Assembly: GCA_009889515.1 (NCBI GenBank)
Contig: WUQR01000139.1
Span: 1,198,377 to 1,262,376 of the forward strand
Direction of reading: 5' to 3'
From: Nitrososphaerota archaeon
GTDB lineage: Archaea > Thermoproteota > Nitrososphaeria_A > Caldarchaeales > Calditenuaceae
DNA: 64,000 nucleotides
The notes beneath the pieces were generated by a model, which ran no database searches, had not been told where the DNA came from, and worked only from the letters and a program-made list of their open reading frames with translations. A program made the position numbers and the translations under genes. Each line of letters begins with the position of its first letter. The stretch's first letter is position 1. Shown piece after piece: positions 50,663 through 59,964 of the stretch.

Positions 50663-51730
50663 CTATCTTGGCCATCTCTGTTGGAGTGGTGGTATTTCTG
50701 GGAATTTGGCATGTGGTTCTGTCTGGTACCAATATGCTGTCGAGGCTATGTCGTCGGTTAGTGGTTGGAATTTGTGGTTGGGCCACCAGCCGAGGGCCTG
50801 TATTGTGACCTTGATGTCTTGTTTGAATCTTATGGGGTCTAGGATGTGGAACCTGTAGAGGCTGTGTCGGGGAACCTCGCCCGGTTCAGCTCTTCTGAAT
50901 GGGTATCCGAGGAATGGTGTTGAGTATGTTTTGCCGCCGAAGCCCCATGCTCCTCCTACGTAGTCCTCGGTCCCGGTGCCGCAGATTGTCGGATACTCGG
51001 TATCGCCGTCGATGTAGAATTTGATCTCACCCTCGCCCCACCAGCCGTTGGAGAGCTGTGTCCATGCTAGGAATGTTCCTACATAGTGGCCCCTGCCCCT
51101 CACACCGTCTAGGATGACGTGCTCAGGGCGCTCCCTCGTAGTCATCGACCTCCTCCACTGGGCGTGGAAGTATCCTATGGAATCGGGAAGCTCTGGGAAG
51201 AGCGTATATGTTACTTGGTAGTAGAGGCCCGGTATATCGCTCTCTAGCTGGTTCTCGATTGCTATGAGGGCTCTTCTTTTAAACGGCATTGGGAAGTAGG
51301 AGTTGAAGCCGCCTACAGGGTTAACGACTATTGGTAGGGAGTTGACCTCGTATCTGAGGCCGTGACCACAGCAGAAGAAGTCTCCAAGCGGCACTTCAAC
51401 CGAGGGTTCAGACTCGCCGTCCCAGTACATCCTGAGGATGCAGGATCTATAGGCAGGCTCGCTGACAGTCATCCAGATGTGCTGAATCAGTCCGCATCCC
51501 TCTATCTCAGCAATAGTCGTCTCCTTCCCCGCTTCTAATGTTATGCATGGTCTAACCTTCCACCCTTTACCGAGGAGCGATGCCGGACTCTCAGGGGTTG
51601 GCTCTGCTCTCGCACCTCCTCCCTTCTCACCAGTCGGGTTTTCTGGCGATATTGAGCGGGTCTCCGCATCAGTTATTATTGGTAGGGTTCCGAGGCCCAT
51701 GTTGAGCCTTAGAAAGGACTCGAGATTCAC
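50663..51730 (-). CDS. Glycoside hydrolase family 172 (DUF2961)
   Basis: A 355-residue protein of the DUF2961/GH172 family, known for fructofuranosidases, difructose-anhydride enzymes and arabinofuranosidases that act on inulin- or arabinan-type chains. Visible family regions are IEGCGLIQHIWMTV, WDGESEPSVEVPLGDFF, NSYFPMPFKRRALI, GYFHAQWRR, WGEGEIKFYIDGDTEYPTICGTGTEDY (catalytic acid residues at or near Glu235 and Glu255) and GYPFRRAEPG. No signal peptide is evident, so it is cytoplasmic or an imported-sugar enzyme. With the GH38 gene nearby it suggests glycan turnover. The 11th residue is another Met. Confidence 0.83.
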   Translation of the reverse strand: MNLESFLRLNMGLGTLPIITDAETRSISPENPTGEKGGGARAEPTPESPASLLGKGWKVRPCITLEAGKETTIAEIEGCGLIQHIWMTVSEPAYRSCILRMYWDGESEPSVEVPLGDFFCCGHGLRYEVNSLPIVVNPVGGFNSYFPMPFKRRALIAIENQLESDIPGLYYQVTYTLFPELPDSIGYFHAQWRRSMTTRERPEHVILDGVRGRGHYVGTFLAWTQLSNGWWGEGEIKFYIDGDTEYPTICGTGTEDYVGGAWGFGGKTYSTPFLGYPFRRAEPGEVPRHSLYRFHILDPIRFKQDIKVTIQALGWWPNHKFQPLTDDIASTAYWYQTEPHAKFPEIPPLQQRWPR

Positions 51731-51804
51731 GGGATTTCTCTTGTGGTGTTGGGCATTAAGTCTTCCTGCAGTATTATCAGGTCTTTCGACGAGGGGGGTC
51801 TTCT

Positions 51805-52524
51805 TTAGGGGTTGAGGGTGAAGTATAGCCTTCTGTTGGATTTACCCTTGTTCTCGATCTTCTTCATCACTATTTCGCCGACCTCTGATGTGTTTTTCAC
51901 ATGGGGGCCTCCGTCCAGCTGCGCGTCTATCTCGCCTATCTCAACGATTCTAAGTATCGGTTCATCTGGCGGCGCCTTGGCTGCTAGCTTTATGAGGCCC
52001 GGCGTTTTGAGAGCCTCTTCACGCTCCACGAATCTTATGCGGACCTCGTGCCCCTCGGCCAGCCTCTTGTTGGCCTCGGCCACGCACTCCTCTATCAGGC
52101 CCCTGTCAAACTTCTCTAGGCTGAAGTCGACCCTAGAGGTGTCTGGTTCGACTTGGTTGCCGGTTATGAGGGCTCCTGTCCGAGCGTTTACGACGGCGAC
52201 AAGGACGTGGAGGGCAGTGTGCATCCTCATGAGCCTATATCTCCTATTCCAGTCCAAGACTCCTCGGACCTTGTCTCCAACCTCGAGCCCAATCCTCTCC
52301 ACCATGTGTCTCACACCTTCCTCAGACTGCTCGCCTCCAACCACTTGGAAGACCTCTGAGCCTCTGACAAGCATGCCGGTGTCTGAGACTAGACCTCCTC
52401 CGCGCGGGTGGAATGCTGTCCTGTCAAGGACGACGTATCCCTCGCCCAAGCCTATGACCTCGGCCTCAAACTCTGAGAGGTATGAATCTCTCAGGTAGAG
52501 GAGTTCGGTCCTTCCCATCCGCAT
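51805..52524 (-). CDS. alaX: Alanyl-tRNA editing protein AlaX
   Basis: AlaX proteins hydrolyse Ser or Gly mischarged on tRNA-Ala. The protein has the AlaX/AlaRS editing motifs: LDRTAFHPRGGGLVSDTG, RLMRMHTALHVLVAV (zinc-binding HxxxH), RVDFSLEKFD, and DGGPHVKNTSEVGEI. A longer frame starts at 52599, but ATG 52524 is preferred since GATTTATCC (minus strand, 52548-52556) is a TATA box 24 bases before it. ATG 52518 is two codons later. The protein is 239 residues from 52524. Confidence 0.85.
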   Translation of the reverse strand: MRMGRTELLYLRDSYLSEFEAEVIGLGEGYVVLDRTAFHPRGGGLVSDTGMLVRGSEVFQVVGGEQSEEGVRHMVERIGLEVGDKVRGVLDWNRRYRLMRMHTALHVLVAVVNARTGALITGNQVEPDTSRVDFSLEKFDRGLIEECVAEANKRLAEGHEVRIRFVEREEALKTPGLIKLAAKAPPDEPILRIVEIGEIDAQLDGGPHVKNTSEVGEIVMKKIENKGKSNRRLYFTLNP

Positions 52525-52547
52525 TGGATAATCCTGCGTAGGGTTAC

Positions 52548-52556
52548 GGATAAATC
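52548..52556 (-). promoter_or_regulatory. TATA box of alaX
   Basis: On the minus strand the sequence is GATTTATCC, 24 bases before the ATG at 52524; this decides the shorter start. Confidence 0.5.
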
Positions 52557-52651
52557 TTGGTGGAGGCCTGGTTCGAGTTCGGCCACCTCTCCCGTCCACG
52601 GGGTCAGATTAATTAATTGAGCGTAGGGTCTTCAACGGGTAGGGGAAGGCT

Positions 52652-53053
52652 TTGTCGGAGAAGGCTGCAGGACCAAGGCTGGTTCTCTCAAACCCAGCGG
52701 ATGGCACTGCTAAGACCATTCCCTTGACGACCCAACAGATGAGCGTGTTGAGGGGGAAGAGGATTGGCGACGAGATTGACGCCTCGGCCCTGGGCCTAGG
52801 CAGTGGGAAGATAAGGATTACCGGCGGCTCTGACAAGGCTGGCATTCCCATGAGGCCGGATGTCAGCGGCGCTAGACTCGCCCGCGTAATCCTTACTAGG
52901 GGTATTGGATTCCACGCTAGGCGAAAACCACCATCAAAGAGGAAGAAGCCTAGGAATAGGAGGCCTGTTAAGGGGTTGAGGAAGCGGGTCACTGTTAGGG
53001 GTAATGTGATAAGCGACGATATTGTGCAGATAAACGCGGTTCTCGTCAGCTAG
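52652..53053 (+). CDS. rps6e: 30S ribosomal protein S6e
   Basis: A 133-residue small-subunit protein: PRLVLSNPADGTAKTIPLT, LRGKRIGDEIDASALGL (family RxxGDEIDGxxxGLxGY), ITGGSDKAGIPMRPDVSG (family GGxDKxGFPMxxDV, with Ile for Phe) and the basic tail RKPPSKRKKPRNRRPVKGLRKRVTVRGN. It starts at TTG with AGGGGAAGG just before it as ribosome-binding sequence. It is divergent from alaX. The signature GIPMR is used in many archaea. Confidence 0.93.
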   Translation: MSEKAAGPRLVLSNPADGTAKTIPLTTQQMSVLRGKRIGDEIDASALGLGSGKIRITGGSDKAGIPMRPDVSGARLARVILTRGIGFHARRKPPSKRKKPRNRRPVKGLRKRVTVRGNVISDDIVQINAVLVS

Positions 53054-53083
53054 ACTGGTTTGTGCCAGATATCTAGGGGGCTA

Positions 53084-54388
53084 TCACCCTATAGCCATAG
53101 TAGATGAGCGTACTCTAGCCTCCTGAAACCTTGCCAGAAGTAGAGGGAGTATGCCGAGAGATACTATGCCTCCTATTTGAAAGACTAGTGGTGGTGAGAA
53201 TCCGTACGCATAGCCCCAGACCAAGTTACTGGGGAATGCTGTAACTCCCCAGATAGTCAGTATTATGCCTATCAGCCTAGCTCTTTCGGCCTCTGGAGTC
53301 CAATCTATGAGTGCTGCATCAAGTATAGGCTTGGGGATTCCTTGTACTAGACTTGTGGTGAAGATTGTGAGTGTGAGGAGCGATACAACCTCTATGGGGA
53401 GGGAGGGGAGGCCGAGTAGTATTAGGGAGACCCCAGAGGCCGCGATGGAGGTAGACAATATGGCCCGCCGCCCAAACCTGTCTGAGAGTATCCCAACAGG
53501 GGCCTGTAAGAAGAGGGTGATGCCTCTAGCCGCAGAGATTATTGACCCCCATAGGAGTGCTGAGAATCCTAGGACCCTTGTGAAGTATAATATGAGGTAG
53601 GTTGATGATAGGGCGTTTATGGTGATCCCAAGCATGCCAAGTGCCATGACGACCGATAGAGACCTGTTCCTCAGGATTGAGACTAGTCTAGGTCCCGCGT
53701 CCCTGTAGCTTGTTGCTATTATGTGCCAGACACTTGTCCTGGATGGCTGGCCTGGAAGCGTTTCCCTCAAGAAGAATTGATAGTAAACTGCTTTTATCAT
53801 GTCGGCCGAGCCGAATATCAGCCAGCCTATTCTCAGACCATTAAGCCCCATGGACTCATACAATAGGCCGCCCAGTATAGGCCCGCCTAGACCGACGGCC
53901 CCGACAATGGTCCAGAATAATCCATACCCACTCGACCTGAGCCTCTCAGGTATCGAGTCAGCCAGCAGGGCATATTCGGCTGGCATATAGAACCCAGCCA
54001 TCGCCCTGACCACCAGTAGAAGAAGTAGCACCTCCCAGCTCGGTGCAAACGCAATAAGTACTCCTACGAGGCCCAGCACGAAGTTCATCCGAACGGTTAA
54101 AAACTTCCTTCCGTAGGCGTCGCCTATGTATCCCCCCGGTATCCGGAGTATCAAGGCGATAAACTCTGGGAAACCGATAGCGAGCCCTATGACGAGCGGG
54201 GTGGCTCCTAACCCATCAAGATATAACGGGAGATACGCTATAGTTGTCCCGATTAGTGGCACAGCGATACAATACCCAATAAGCATAACTAGAAAATTTC
54301 CTCTGAGTAAAATTCTAATCGTGTGTAGACCGGTGGAAGGATGTTCATAACCGTTTTTCGGCAAGAGCCTCTTCACACTCCGGCACAT
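53084..54388 (-). CDS. Major facilitator superfamily transporter
   Basis: A 434-residue protein with 12 hydrophobic helices. Loop 2-3 carries RIPGGYIGDAYGRKFLTVR (the MFS signature G-x-x-x-D-x-x-GRR/K), and the equivalent loop 8-9 shows APVGILSDRFGRRAILSTS. Such proteins export drugs or transport sugars or acids. The first 34 residues are hydrophilic and the true start could be the later Met (VMLIGYCIAVPL). It lies 71 bases after the GT4 gene, on the same strand. Confidence 0.85.
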   Translation of the reverse strand: MCRSVKRLLPKNGYEHPSTGLHTIRILLRGNFLVMLIGYCIAVPLIGTTIAYLPLYLDGLGATPLVIGLAIGFPEFIALILRIPGGYIGDAYGRKFLTVRMNFVLGLVGVLIAFAPSWEVLLLLLVVRAMAGFYMPAEYALLADSIPERLRSSGYGLFWTIVGAVGLGGPILGGLLYESMGLNGLRIGWLIFGSADMIKAVYYQFFLRETLPGQPSRTSVWHIIATSYRDAGPRLVSILRNRSLSVVMALGMLGITINALSSTYLILYFTRVLGFSALLWGSIISAARGITLFLQAPVGILSDRFGRRAILSTSIAASGVSLILLGLPSLPIEVVSLLTLTIFTTSLVQGIPKPILDAALIDWTPEAERARLIGIILTIWGVTAFPSNLVWGYAYGFSPPLVFQIGGIVSLGILPLLLARFQEARVRSSTMAIG

Positions 54389-54459
54389 TTTTTAGATTTA
54401 AAATTTTCCCCACCTCGGTGAAAAACCTCCCAAAGGATGGCTCAGCAACCCCGCAAGGT

Positions 54460-55666
54460 CTATAACAGGCTTTCATAGAGCTCCACGTGTCTCCTGATAT
54501 TGTCGGCTAGGTTGAACCTTTCTAGAGCGATCCTTCTCCCGACGCTACCCATCCGCTCCCTCAACACCCTATCCCTAAGTAGTAATGAGAGATAGTAGGC
54601 TAGCTGGTCTGGGTCGCCGGGCTCAACTAGGAACCCGTTGCTACCATGCTCTATAAGCTCTGGTAGAGCGGACCACTTTGCACCTATTACCGGCCTCCCC
54701 ATAGCCATCCCTTCCGCCACCGCGTATCCAAAATTCTCATAACCCATGAGGCAGACAATATCTGAGGCGGCATATGCCTCCGGCATAGACCTCTGATTAA
54801 ATGTGGCAGACGTTATGTAGTCCATAAGGCCTAGCCTTTTAGCAAGGCCTACCAACTCGCCCTCAGCTTGACGATGATACGAGCTCCCTAGACGAGGCGA
54901 GATTAGGAGTTTAAAATCATAGCCCTTGCTTGCAAGTCTATGGAGTGCCTCGAAAATAGTGTCAAAACCCTTCCTATACTCAATCCGCGCTGGAGTGAAT
55001 ATCAGGCACGTCTCTGCACTGACACCTAGTTTAGACCTAACAGTAGATCCGTCAATGTATGGATTAAATTCCTCCACGTCTATGCCATTGTATATCACTA
55101 CAGTTTTGCTTCTTGGGGCTCCAAAGCGGGTGTACATCTCGTAGGAAAAATTGCTGACGCATATGAGTTTGTCATACTTCTCCCGCTTAAGGAACGATGA
55201 GAGCATCGCAAGATAGCTGTAGACTGCCTCTCCCCTATAGAGCTGTGAGAGAATGTTCGCTGGTGCTACGGTATTATGCCCGGTGGCAACGAAGGGAGTC
55301 CCCACCTCCTCCTTAACCCTTTCCAACACTAGGCTTGTCCTAATATCGTGGCTGTGGATTATGTCGATTTTCTCTTTCTCAACGATCTTTTTCAATTGGT
55401 AGGATAGATTGCCTAGTATTTCATCAAATTCACGAGTATCCGGTTCCTTGATTGGGGGTGCACATCGAATCAGCTTGTTTATCTCCTTCAACCTTATAAC
55501 CCTCGTAATAGAGCATATATCACCACTATCCACCAGCCCCTCCACCTCACGAGCACAGACCACGCACTCTATCCCTTCTCCGGCCAACCCTCTAGAAAGA
55601 TAGTAGACATGAGTTGCAGGTCCTCCTGCCGGCTCAAAAAAAGGGAAGAACGTGTAGAATCTTCAC
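54460..55666 (-). CDS. GT4 glycosyltransferase with an apparent frameshift in a T7 run
   Basis: The main frame (54460-55587 and open up to 55663) encodes GT4 glycosyltransferase: HDIRTSLVLERV, ICVSNFSYEMYTRFGAPRSKTVVIYNGIDVEEF, IFTPARIEYRKGFDTIFEALHRLASKG, MGYENFGYAVAEGMAMGRPVIGAKWSALPELIEHGSNGFLVEPGDP. The frame lacks a proper start, while the canonical N terminus VKILHVLPF is found from GTG 55666 in another frame. The two frames meet at seven T (minus strand; A7 at 55636-55642). Removing one T gives VKILHVLPFFEPAGGPATHV in one frame. So either the sequence has a homopolymer error or the gene is frameshifted. The enzyme uses an NDP-sugar. Confidence 0.8.
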
Positions 55667-55729
55667 ATTTTTAGAAAAATCCTAATTTAGGTATAAAATA
55701 CTTTCGAGTCATAACACGGGTGAGTTGTG

Positions 55730-56785
55730 TTACTCCACCTTCTCAGGCTTCTCGGGCGCCGGTCTATATATTGGCGGCCACTTTGCTGGGAACTGCTCAT
55801 CTAGGAGTCTGAGGGCCTCCTCTATCCTCTTCCTCTCGGGCTCGAGCCAAGGGGGAAGGATTAGTCTAGTGCCTAGAGCCTCTGGTGGCTCGTCTACGGC
55901 GTAGCCCGGCCCCGCCGTGGCAACTTCTAAGAGGTTTCCGAACGGGTCTCTGAAGTAGAGGGACTTGAACCAGAACCTGTCGATTATCCCAGAGTGTCTA
56001 ATGCCTATTGAGTCGAGGGTCTTCATTATCTTCTTCTGATCCTCGTCGCTTTCAACCTTGACGGCGATGTGGTGTATGCTGCCTGTGCCTACGAAGCCTA
56101 CACGGATGGATGGCTTCAGAATGTATCTGAGGAAGTCGTGGTCTTCGGAGCCGAATCCCAGGATCACGGCTTGGCTGTCGTGGGGGTTCTCCCTCTTGGC
56201 TAATCTCTTGAGCCCCAGGGTCTTGGAGAGGAACTGCTCGAGTAGGGCTGGGTTGGTGGCTAGTGGTGATGCGTGATCCATCACGGAGAGGCGCATGTCC
56301 TGTGTTATCCCTTCAACCTCAACCTCCTCTGAGAACATCTCCCTTAGGGCCACTTCGTCGATGTCTCCGTCAATACTTGTTGCGAGCTCGAGCAGAAATC
56401 CATCAGGGTCCCTGAAGTATATTGAGGCCCTATCGCCCACCCTGTGTGGTCCGCTTACCCGCAGGCCATTCATCCTGAGCCACGTAGCCCATTTGTGAAG
56501 TGCCTCCAAGTTCTTGACACCGTATGCCAGGTGGTGGGGGGAGCCGAGTCCTACTTGTCCGCTTGGGAGGTGCGGCCACTCAAAAAAGGTTATCACCGAG
56601 CCGCTAGTGCCATTCTCGTCGCCATAGAACAGGTGCCTGTGGAAGATGTCGTCCTGATTCACGGACAGCTTGACGCGCCTAAGCCCCATCACCTCTGTGT
56701 AGAAACGCCTGTTAACCCTCTCACTGCTTGTGACGAGTGTTATGTGGTGAAGCCCCTTTACAGGACCCTCTGATATTTTGCTCAT
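55730..56785 (-). CDS. Two-domain VOC (glyoxalase/dioxygenase) protein, MhqO-like ring-cleaving dioxygenase
   Basis: The 351-residue protein has two VOC domains, residues 10-150 and about 165-320. Metal-binding and motif segments are GLHHITLVTSSERVNRRFY, PHHLAYGVKNL, ASIYFRDPDGFLLELAT in the first and MDHASPLATNP, GSIHHIAVKVESDE, KSLYFRDPFGNLLEVAT in the second. The H-x-E pattern, Arg-Asp-Pro-x-Gly and length match the ring-cleaving extradiol dioxygenase family MhqA/MhqO. The substrate may be hydroquinones, but others are possible. It has its own promoter. Confidence 0.83.
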   Translation of the reverse strand: MSKISEGPVKGLHHITLVTSSERVNRRFYTEVMGLRRVKLSVNQDDIFHRHLFYGDENGTSGSVITFFEWPHLPSGQVGLGSPHHLAYGVKNLEALHKWATWLRMNGLRVSGPHRVGDRASIYFRDPDGFLLELATSIDGDIDEVALREMFSEEVEVEGITQDMRLSVMDHASPLATNPALLEQFLSKTLGLKRLAKRENPHDSQAVILGFGSEDHDFLRYILKPSIRVGFVGTGSIHHIAVKVESDEDQKKIMKTLDSIGIRHSGIIDRFWFKSLYFRDPFGNLLEVATAGPGYAVDEPPEALGTRLILPPWLEPERKRIEEALRLLDEQFPAKWPPIYRPAPEKPEKVE

Positions 56786-56953
56786 CTGATTCTCTATACT
56801 GGAGTATCGAGCTCTTAAACGTGGTCTATCATAAACGATTCTTGTAGATGTTTAACCCCGTGAAGGGCTGAACTGGAGCTACTTATTAGCTGGTCTAGGT
56901 TAATTAAGGGCTATGTCTATCTGGTGTTTAGCAGTAGTTGAATCGGCGTATTT

Positions 56954-57907
56954 GTGAGGGGTGCGATTATAATGACTAAAGGCAGCTACATGCTGGTGTA
57001 TCTAGCCGCTATTCTAATCATATTGACCCCACTTATCCCACCCTACGCGGGGGCAGGCGGCGAGACAAGAGGTGGTGAGCGTGTCGCCCTCGCGACTACC
57101 ACGATAATCTGGGATATGGCTAGGAATGTGGCGGGACCGGGGTGGCGGGTAGAGTACATGGTCATGCCCGGCAGGGACCCTCACACTTTTGAGCCCACGC
57201 CCCGGGACATGGTTAAGGGTGCTGAGGCAGACCTCATACTCTACAATGGCTTCACGATCGATGCGTGGATTCTGAGACTCATCACGGCTTCTTCGAGGTC
57301 TAAGGTTGTGAGGGTGACTGAGGGGCTTGAGGAGTATGCGCTGATAGTGCCTGACGGCCCCTATGCCGGGAGGGTAGACCCCCACATGTGGATGGATGTC
57401 GGACTTGCCATACGGTATGTGGAGAGGATTAGGGATGCATTCATCGAGGTGGACCCAGCGGGCGCTGAGGGGTATAGGGAACGGGCCGCAAAATACATTG
57501 AGGAGCTGAAGAGGCTTGATGCGTGGATTAGAGAGGAGGTTGCGAAGATCGAGCCCTCCAAGAGACTCCTCTTCACCCAGGAGAACGCCTTCCAGTATTT
57601 TGCCAGGGCTTACGGATTCAAGGTTGTCGGATATTTTTACTCGGTGATAACCGAGCTTGAGCCCTCTCCACTCGACGTTGCGCGAGCACAGAAGAGGGTT
57701 GAGGGAAGTGGGCTATGCGTCTTCTTCGTTGAGTCAACCCTGAGTCCGCGGGTGATGGAGGCTTTTGCCTCACGCCTCCACGGTAGAGTTGCTGGGAAGC
57801 TCTATACTGATTCTCTGGGCCCAGCGGAGCTGGGGCTAGACAGCTATATCTCGATGATGAGGTATAATGTCGAGACGATTGTTAGGGAGCTGTCAAGGTG
57901 GTGCTGA
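56954..57907 (+). CDS. Metal ABC transporter substrate-binding protein, Mn/Fe-type
   Basis: A 317-residue cluster A-I solute-binding protein with a signal peptide (MLVYLAAILIILTPLIPPYAG at about residues 13-33). Four ligands: His in GRDPHTFEPTPRD, His in RVDPHMWMD, Glu in FTQENAFQYFARAYGF and Asp in YTDSLG. In zinc-binding TroA/ZnuA the third ligand is His, while manganese-binding PsaA/MntC has Glu. This favours Mn2+ (or Fe2+). Starts at GTG. Its last codons overlap the ATPase gene. Confidence 0.87.
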   Translation: MRGAIIMTKGSYMLVYLAAILIILTPLIPPYAGAGGETRGGERVALATTTIIWDMARNVAGPGWRVEYMVMPGRDPHTFEPTPRDMVKGAEADLILYNGFTIDAWILRLITASSRSKVVRVTEGLEEYALIVPDGPYAGRVDPHMWMDVGLAIRYVERIRDAFIEVDPAGAEGYRERAAKYIEELKRLDAWIREEVAKIEPSKRLLFTQENAFQYFARAYGFKVVGYFYSVITELEPSPLDVARAQKRVEGSGLCVFFVESTLSPRVMEAFASRLHGRVAGKLYTDSLGPAELGLDSYISMMRYNVETIVRELSRWC

Positions 57908-58659
57908 TGTATTCGATAGAGCTTGAGTCGGCCTCGCTGAGATATGACGAGGTTGTAGCGCTGCGCGATGTTACATTCCGGTCTGAGGCTGGGAAGATGG
58001 TTGCACTGATCGGACCGAACGGTGCTGGTAAGACAAGCATCCTCAAGATGCTTGCTGGCCTAGTCAGACCTACATCAGGCCAGGTGAGGGTACTCGGGAA
58101 AGACCCTTCTAAGACCCGCGGCTTAGTCGCATACACACCGCAGAGAGAAGAGGTCTATTGGGACTACCCGCTAACTGTGAGGGAGCTTGTGGCCATGGGG
58201 AACATGAAGAGGCGGGGCCTATTCAGATGGCTCGACAGCCATGACAGCCGCGTCGAGACAGCTCTGAAGCTGGTAATGCTTGAAGACCTCGCATCCCGGA
58301 AGATCTCCGAGCTCTCAGGCGGCCAGCAGCAGAGAGCCTTCCTAGCCCGGGCAATCTGTCAAGGAGGCGAGGTCTACCTGCTTGACGAGCCGATAGCAGG
58401 CCTAGACGCGCCATCCGAGACCGTCCTCCTAGAGATCCTGAAGAGTCTCAGGGATCAGGGAAAGACGATAGTCATGGCTACACACGACATCAGCGCGACA
58501 CTAGAGATATTCGATTATGTTGCCCTTATTAGAAACGAGCTAATCGCCTTCGGACCGCCCAAAGAGGTGCTCACGTCTGAGAACCTTGCAAACACTTACG
58601 GCGGCTCAACAATAGCACTACACTTGGATGACTTGGAGAAGGTGGCGGGCTGGAAGTAG
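57898..58659 (+). CDS. Metal ABC transporter ATP-binding protein
   Basis: The 253-residue ATPase has GPNGAGKT, YTPQREE (Q loop), ELSGGQQQRAFLARAI, VYLLDEPIAGLD and TATHDIS motifs. It is the ABC subunit of the Mn/Zn import system and overlaps the binding-protein gene by 10 bases; ATG 57907 is an alternative start. Upstream segments are conserved with ZnuC/MntB. Confidence 0.88.
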   Translation: MVLMYSIELESASLRYDEVVALRDVTFRSEAGKMVALIGPNGAGKTSILKMLAGLVRPTSGQVRVLGKDPSKTRGLVAYTPQREEVYWDYPLTVRELVAMGNMKRRGLFRWLDSHDSRVETALKLVMLEDLASRKISELSGGQQQRAFLARAICQGGEVYLLDEPIAGLDAPSETVLLEILKSLRDQGKTIVMATHDISATLEIFDYVALIRNELIAFGPPKEVLTSENLANTYGGSTIALHLDDLEKVAGWK

Positions 58660-58661
58660 GC

Positions 58662-59519
58662 ATGCTAGAGCTACTGGCGGAGCCTATGAGGTATGAGTTC
58701 ATGAGGGTTGCCCTAGCGACATCAATAACCGTGGCTGTCACCTGCTCCATCCTCAGCAGCTTCGTAGTCCTGCGGGGGTGGGCGCTCCTCGGAGACGCGA
58801 TCTCACACTCCGTCCTACCGGGAATCGCCATAGCACTAGCCCTCGATATACCGTATGTCGTTGGCGCGCTTATAGCCGGGGTAGGTTCATCGGCCCTGAT
58901 AGGCCTCGTAGAGTCTAGGGCACGCATCAGGAATGACACTGCAATAGGCGTGGTGATGACGGGTGCCTTCGCCACCGGATTAATCCTGCTGAGCTGGATG
59001 CGCCCCACCGTAGATGTCTTCCACGTCCTATTCGGGAACCCTATTGGAGTCTCACTAAACGACATGCTCTTATCAGCGGGAATTGGAGGCCTAGTCGTCA
59101 TAGCCGTCGGAATGCTGCTGAAGGAGATAGTTGCCTACACCTTCGACCCCATATTCAGCAAAGTAATCGGGATACCGACAACCCTCCTCCACTACCTCCT
59201 CATGGTCCTGCTCTCGCTCGCAATCGTCAGCGCCCTCAACACAGTAGGGATAGTCCTAGTCATAACCCTCCTCGTAACGCCCGGCGCCACGGCCCAAATA
59301 ATCTCCCGAAACATGGCCCAGATGATAGGTACATCCATCCTCGTCGGCGTATCCTCGGCCATAATAGGCCTCTACCTCTCATACTACCTCTCCATAAGCT
59401 CCGGCGGAGCAATAGCAGGCGTGGCAACAGCAATATTCTTCGGCGTCCTAGTCATTAAAATGCTTAAGCGGAGGCTTGGACTATGGGAGTCGCAGGTAGG
59501 CCATGAGCGAGCTGGATGA
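58662..59519 (+). CDS. Metal ABC transporter permease
   Basis: A 285-residue permease of the ABC-3 type (ZnuB/MntC-like) with eight or nine helices; motifs GWALLGDAISHSVLPGIAIALAL and VNTVGIVLVITLLVTPGATAQII-like GIVLVITLLVTPGATAQ. The AISHSVLPG segment lines the metal path and is conserved in ABC-3 permeases. It starts 2 bases after the ATPase stop and overlaps the Lrp regulator by 17 bases. Confidence 0.87.
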   Translation: MLELLAEPMRYEFMRVALATSITVAVTCSILSSFVVLRGWALLGDAISHSVLPGIAIALALDIPYVVGALIAGVGSSALIGLVESRARIRNDTAIGVVMTGAFATGLILLSWMRPTVDVFHVLFGNPIGVSLNDMLLSAGIGGLVVIAVGMLLKEIVAYTFDPIFSKVIGIPTTLLHYLLMVLLSLAIVSALNTVGIVLVITLLVTPGATAQIISRNMAQMIGTSILVGVSSAIIGLYLSYYLSISSGGAIAGVATAIFFGVLVIKMLKRRLGLWESQVGHERAG

Positions 59520-59955
59520 GAAGGATCGCGCAATAATACGGCTCCTACAGACTGATGCGCGGATGCCGGCCTCTGAAATAGCGGAGAAGATTGGGATGCC
59601 TGAAAATACGGTCCGGTTTAGAATCAAACGACTAGTGGAGAGAGGAGTTATCAGAGGGTTCGTCGCGATAGTTGACCCTAGGAGGATTGGGCTTAACGTC
59701 TCGGCCGCCTTCATGATAAAGCTGGACCCATCCCACAGGGAGGAGGCTATAGGCGAGCTGAAGAATTGGGACGAGATACTAAACATCTACCAGTTCAGCG
59801 GGGAGTATGACTTGATAGCAGTGGCCTTTGCCCGGGACTTGGCCAGTCTCCAGAACTTGATCGACAGAGTTAAGCGGGTTGGAGGTGTGAGAGAGGTAAA
59901 CGTTCTGGTTACTACTCGGGTGATAAAGTCGCAGCCAACCTACATCCTCGAATAG
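59503..59955 (+). CDS. Lrp/AsnC-family transcriptional regulator
   Basis: The 150-residue protein has the N-terminal HTH of Lrp (LDEKDRAIIRLLQTDARMPASEIAEKIGMPENTVRFRIKRL) and the C-terminal RAM domain (NIYQFSGEYDLIAVAFARDLASLQNLIDRVKRVGGVREVNVLVTTRV). It forms the fourth gene of the metal transporter operon, which suggests it regulates metal or amino-acid genes. Lrp proteins in this position are not the usual Mn/Zn regulators (MntR or Fur). Confidence 0.88.
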   Translation: MSELDEKDRAIIRLLQTDARMPASEIAEKIGMPENTVRFRIKRLVERGVIRGFVAIVDPRRIGLNVSAAFMIKLDPSHREEAIGELKNWDEILNIYQFSGEYDLIAVAFARDLASLQNLIDRVKRVGGVREVNVLVTTRVIKSQPTYILE

Positions 59956-59964
59956 GTGTTTCTC

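Noticed and set aside
52609..52992. Open frame of 127 codons on the minus strand over S6e
   Set aside because: S6e on the plus strand accounts for this sequence fully, and the minus frame has no ribosomal or membrane-protein pattern.
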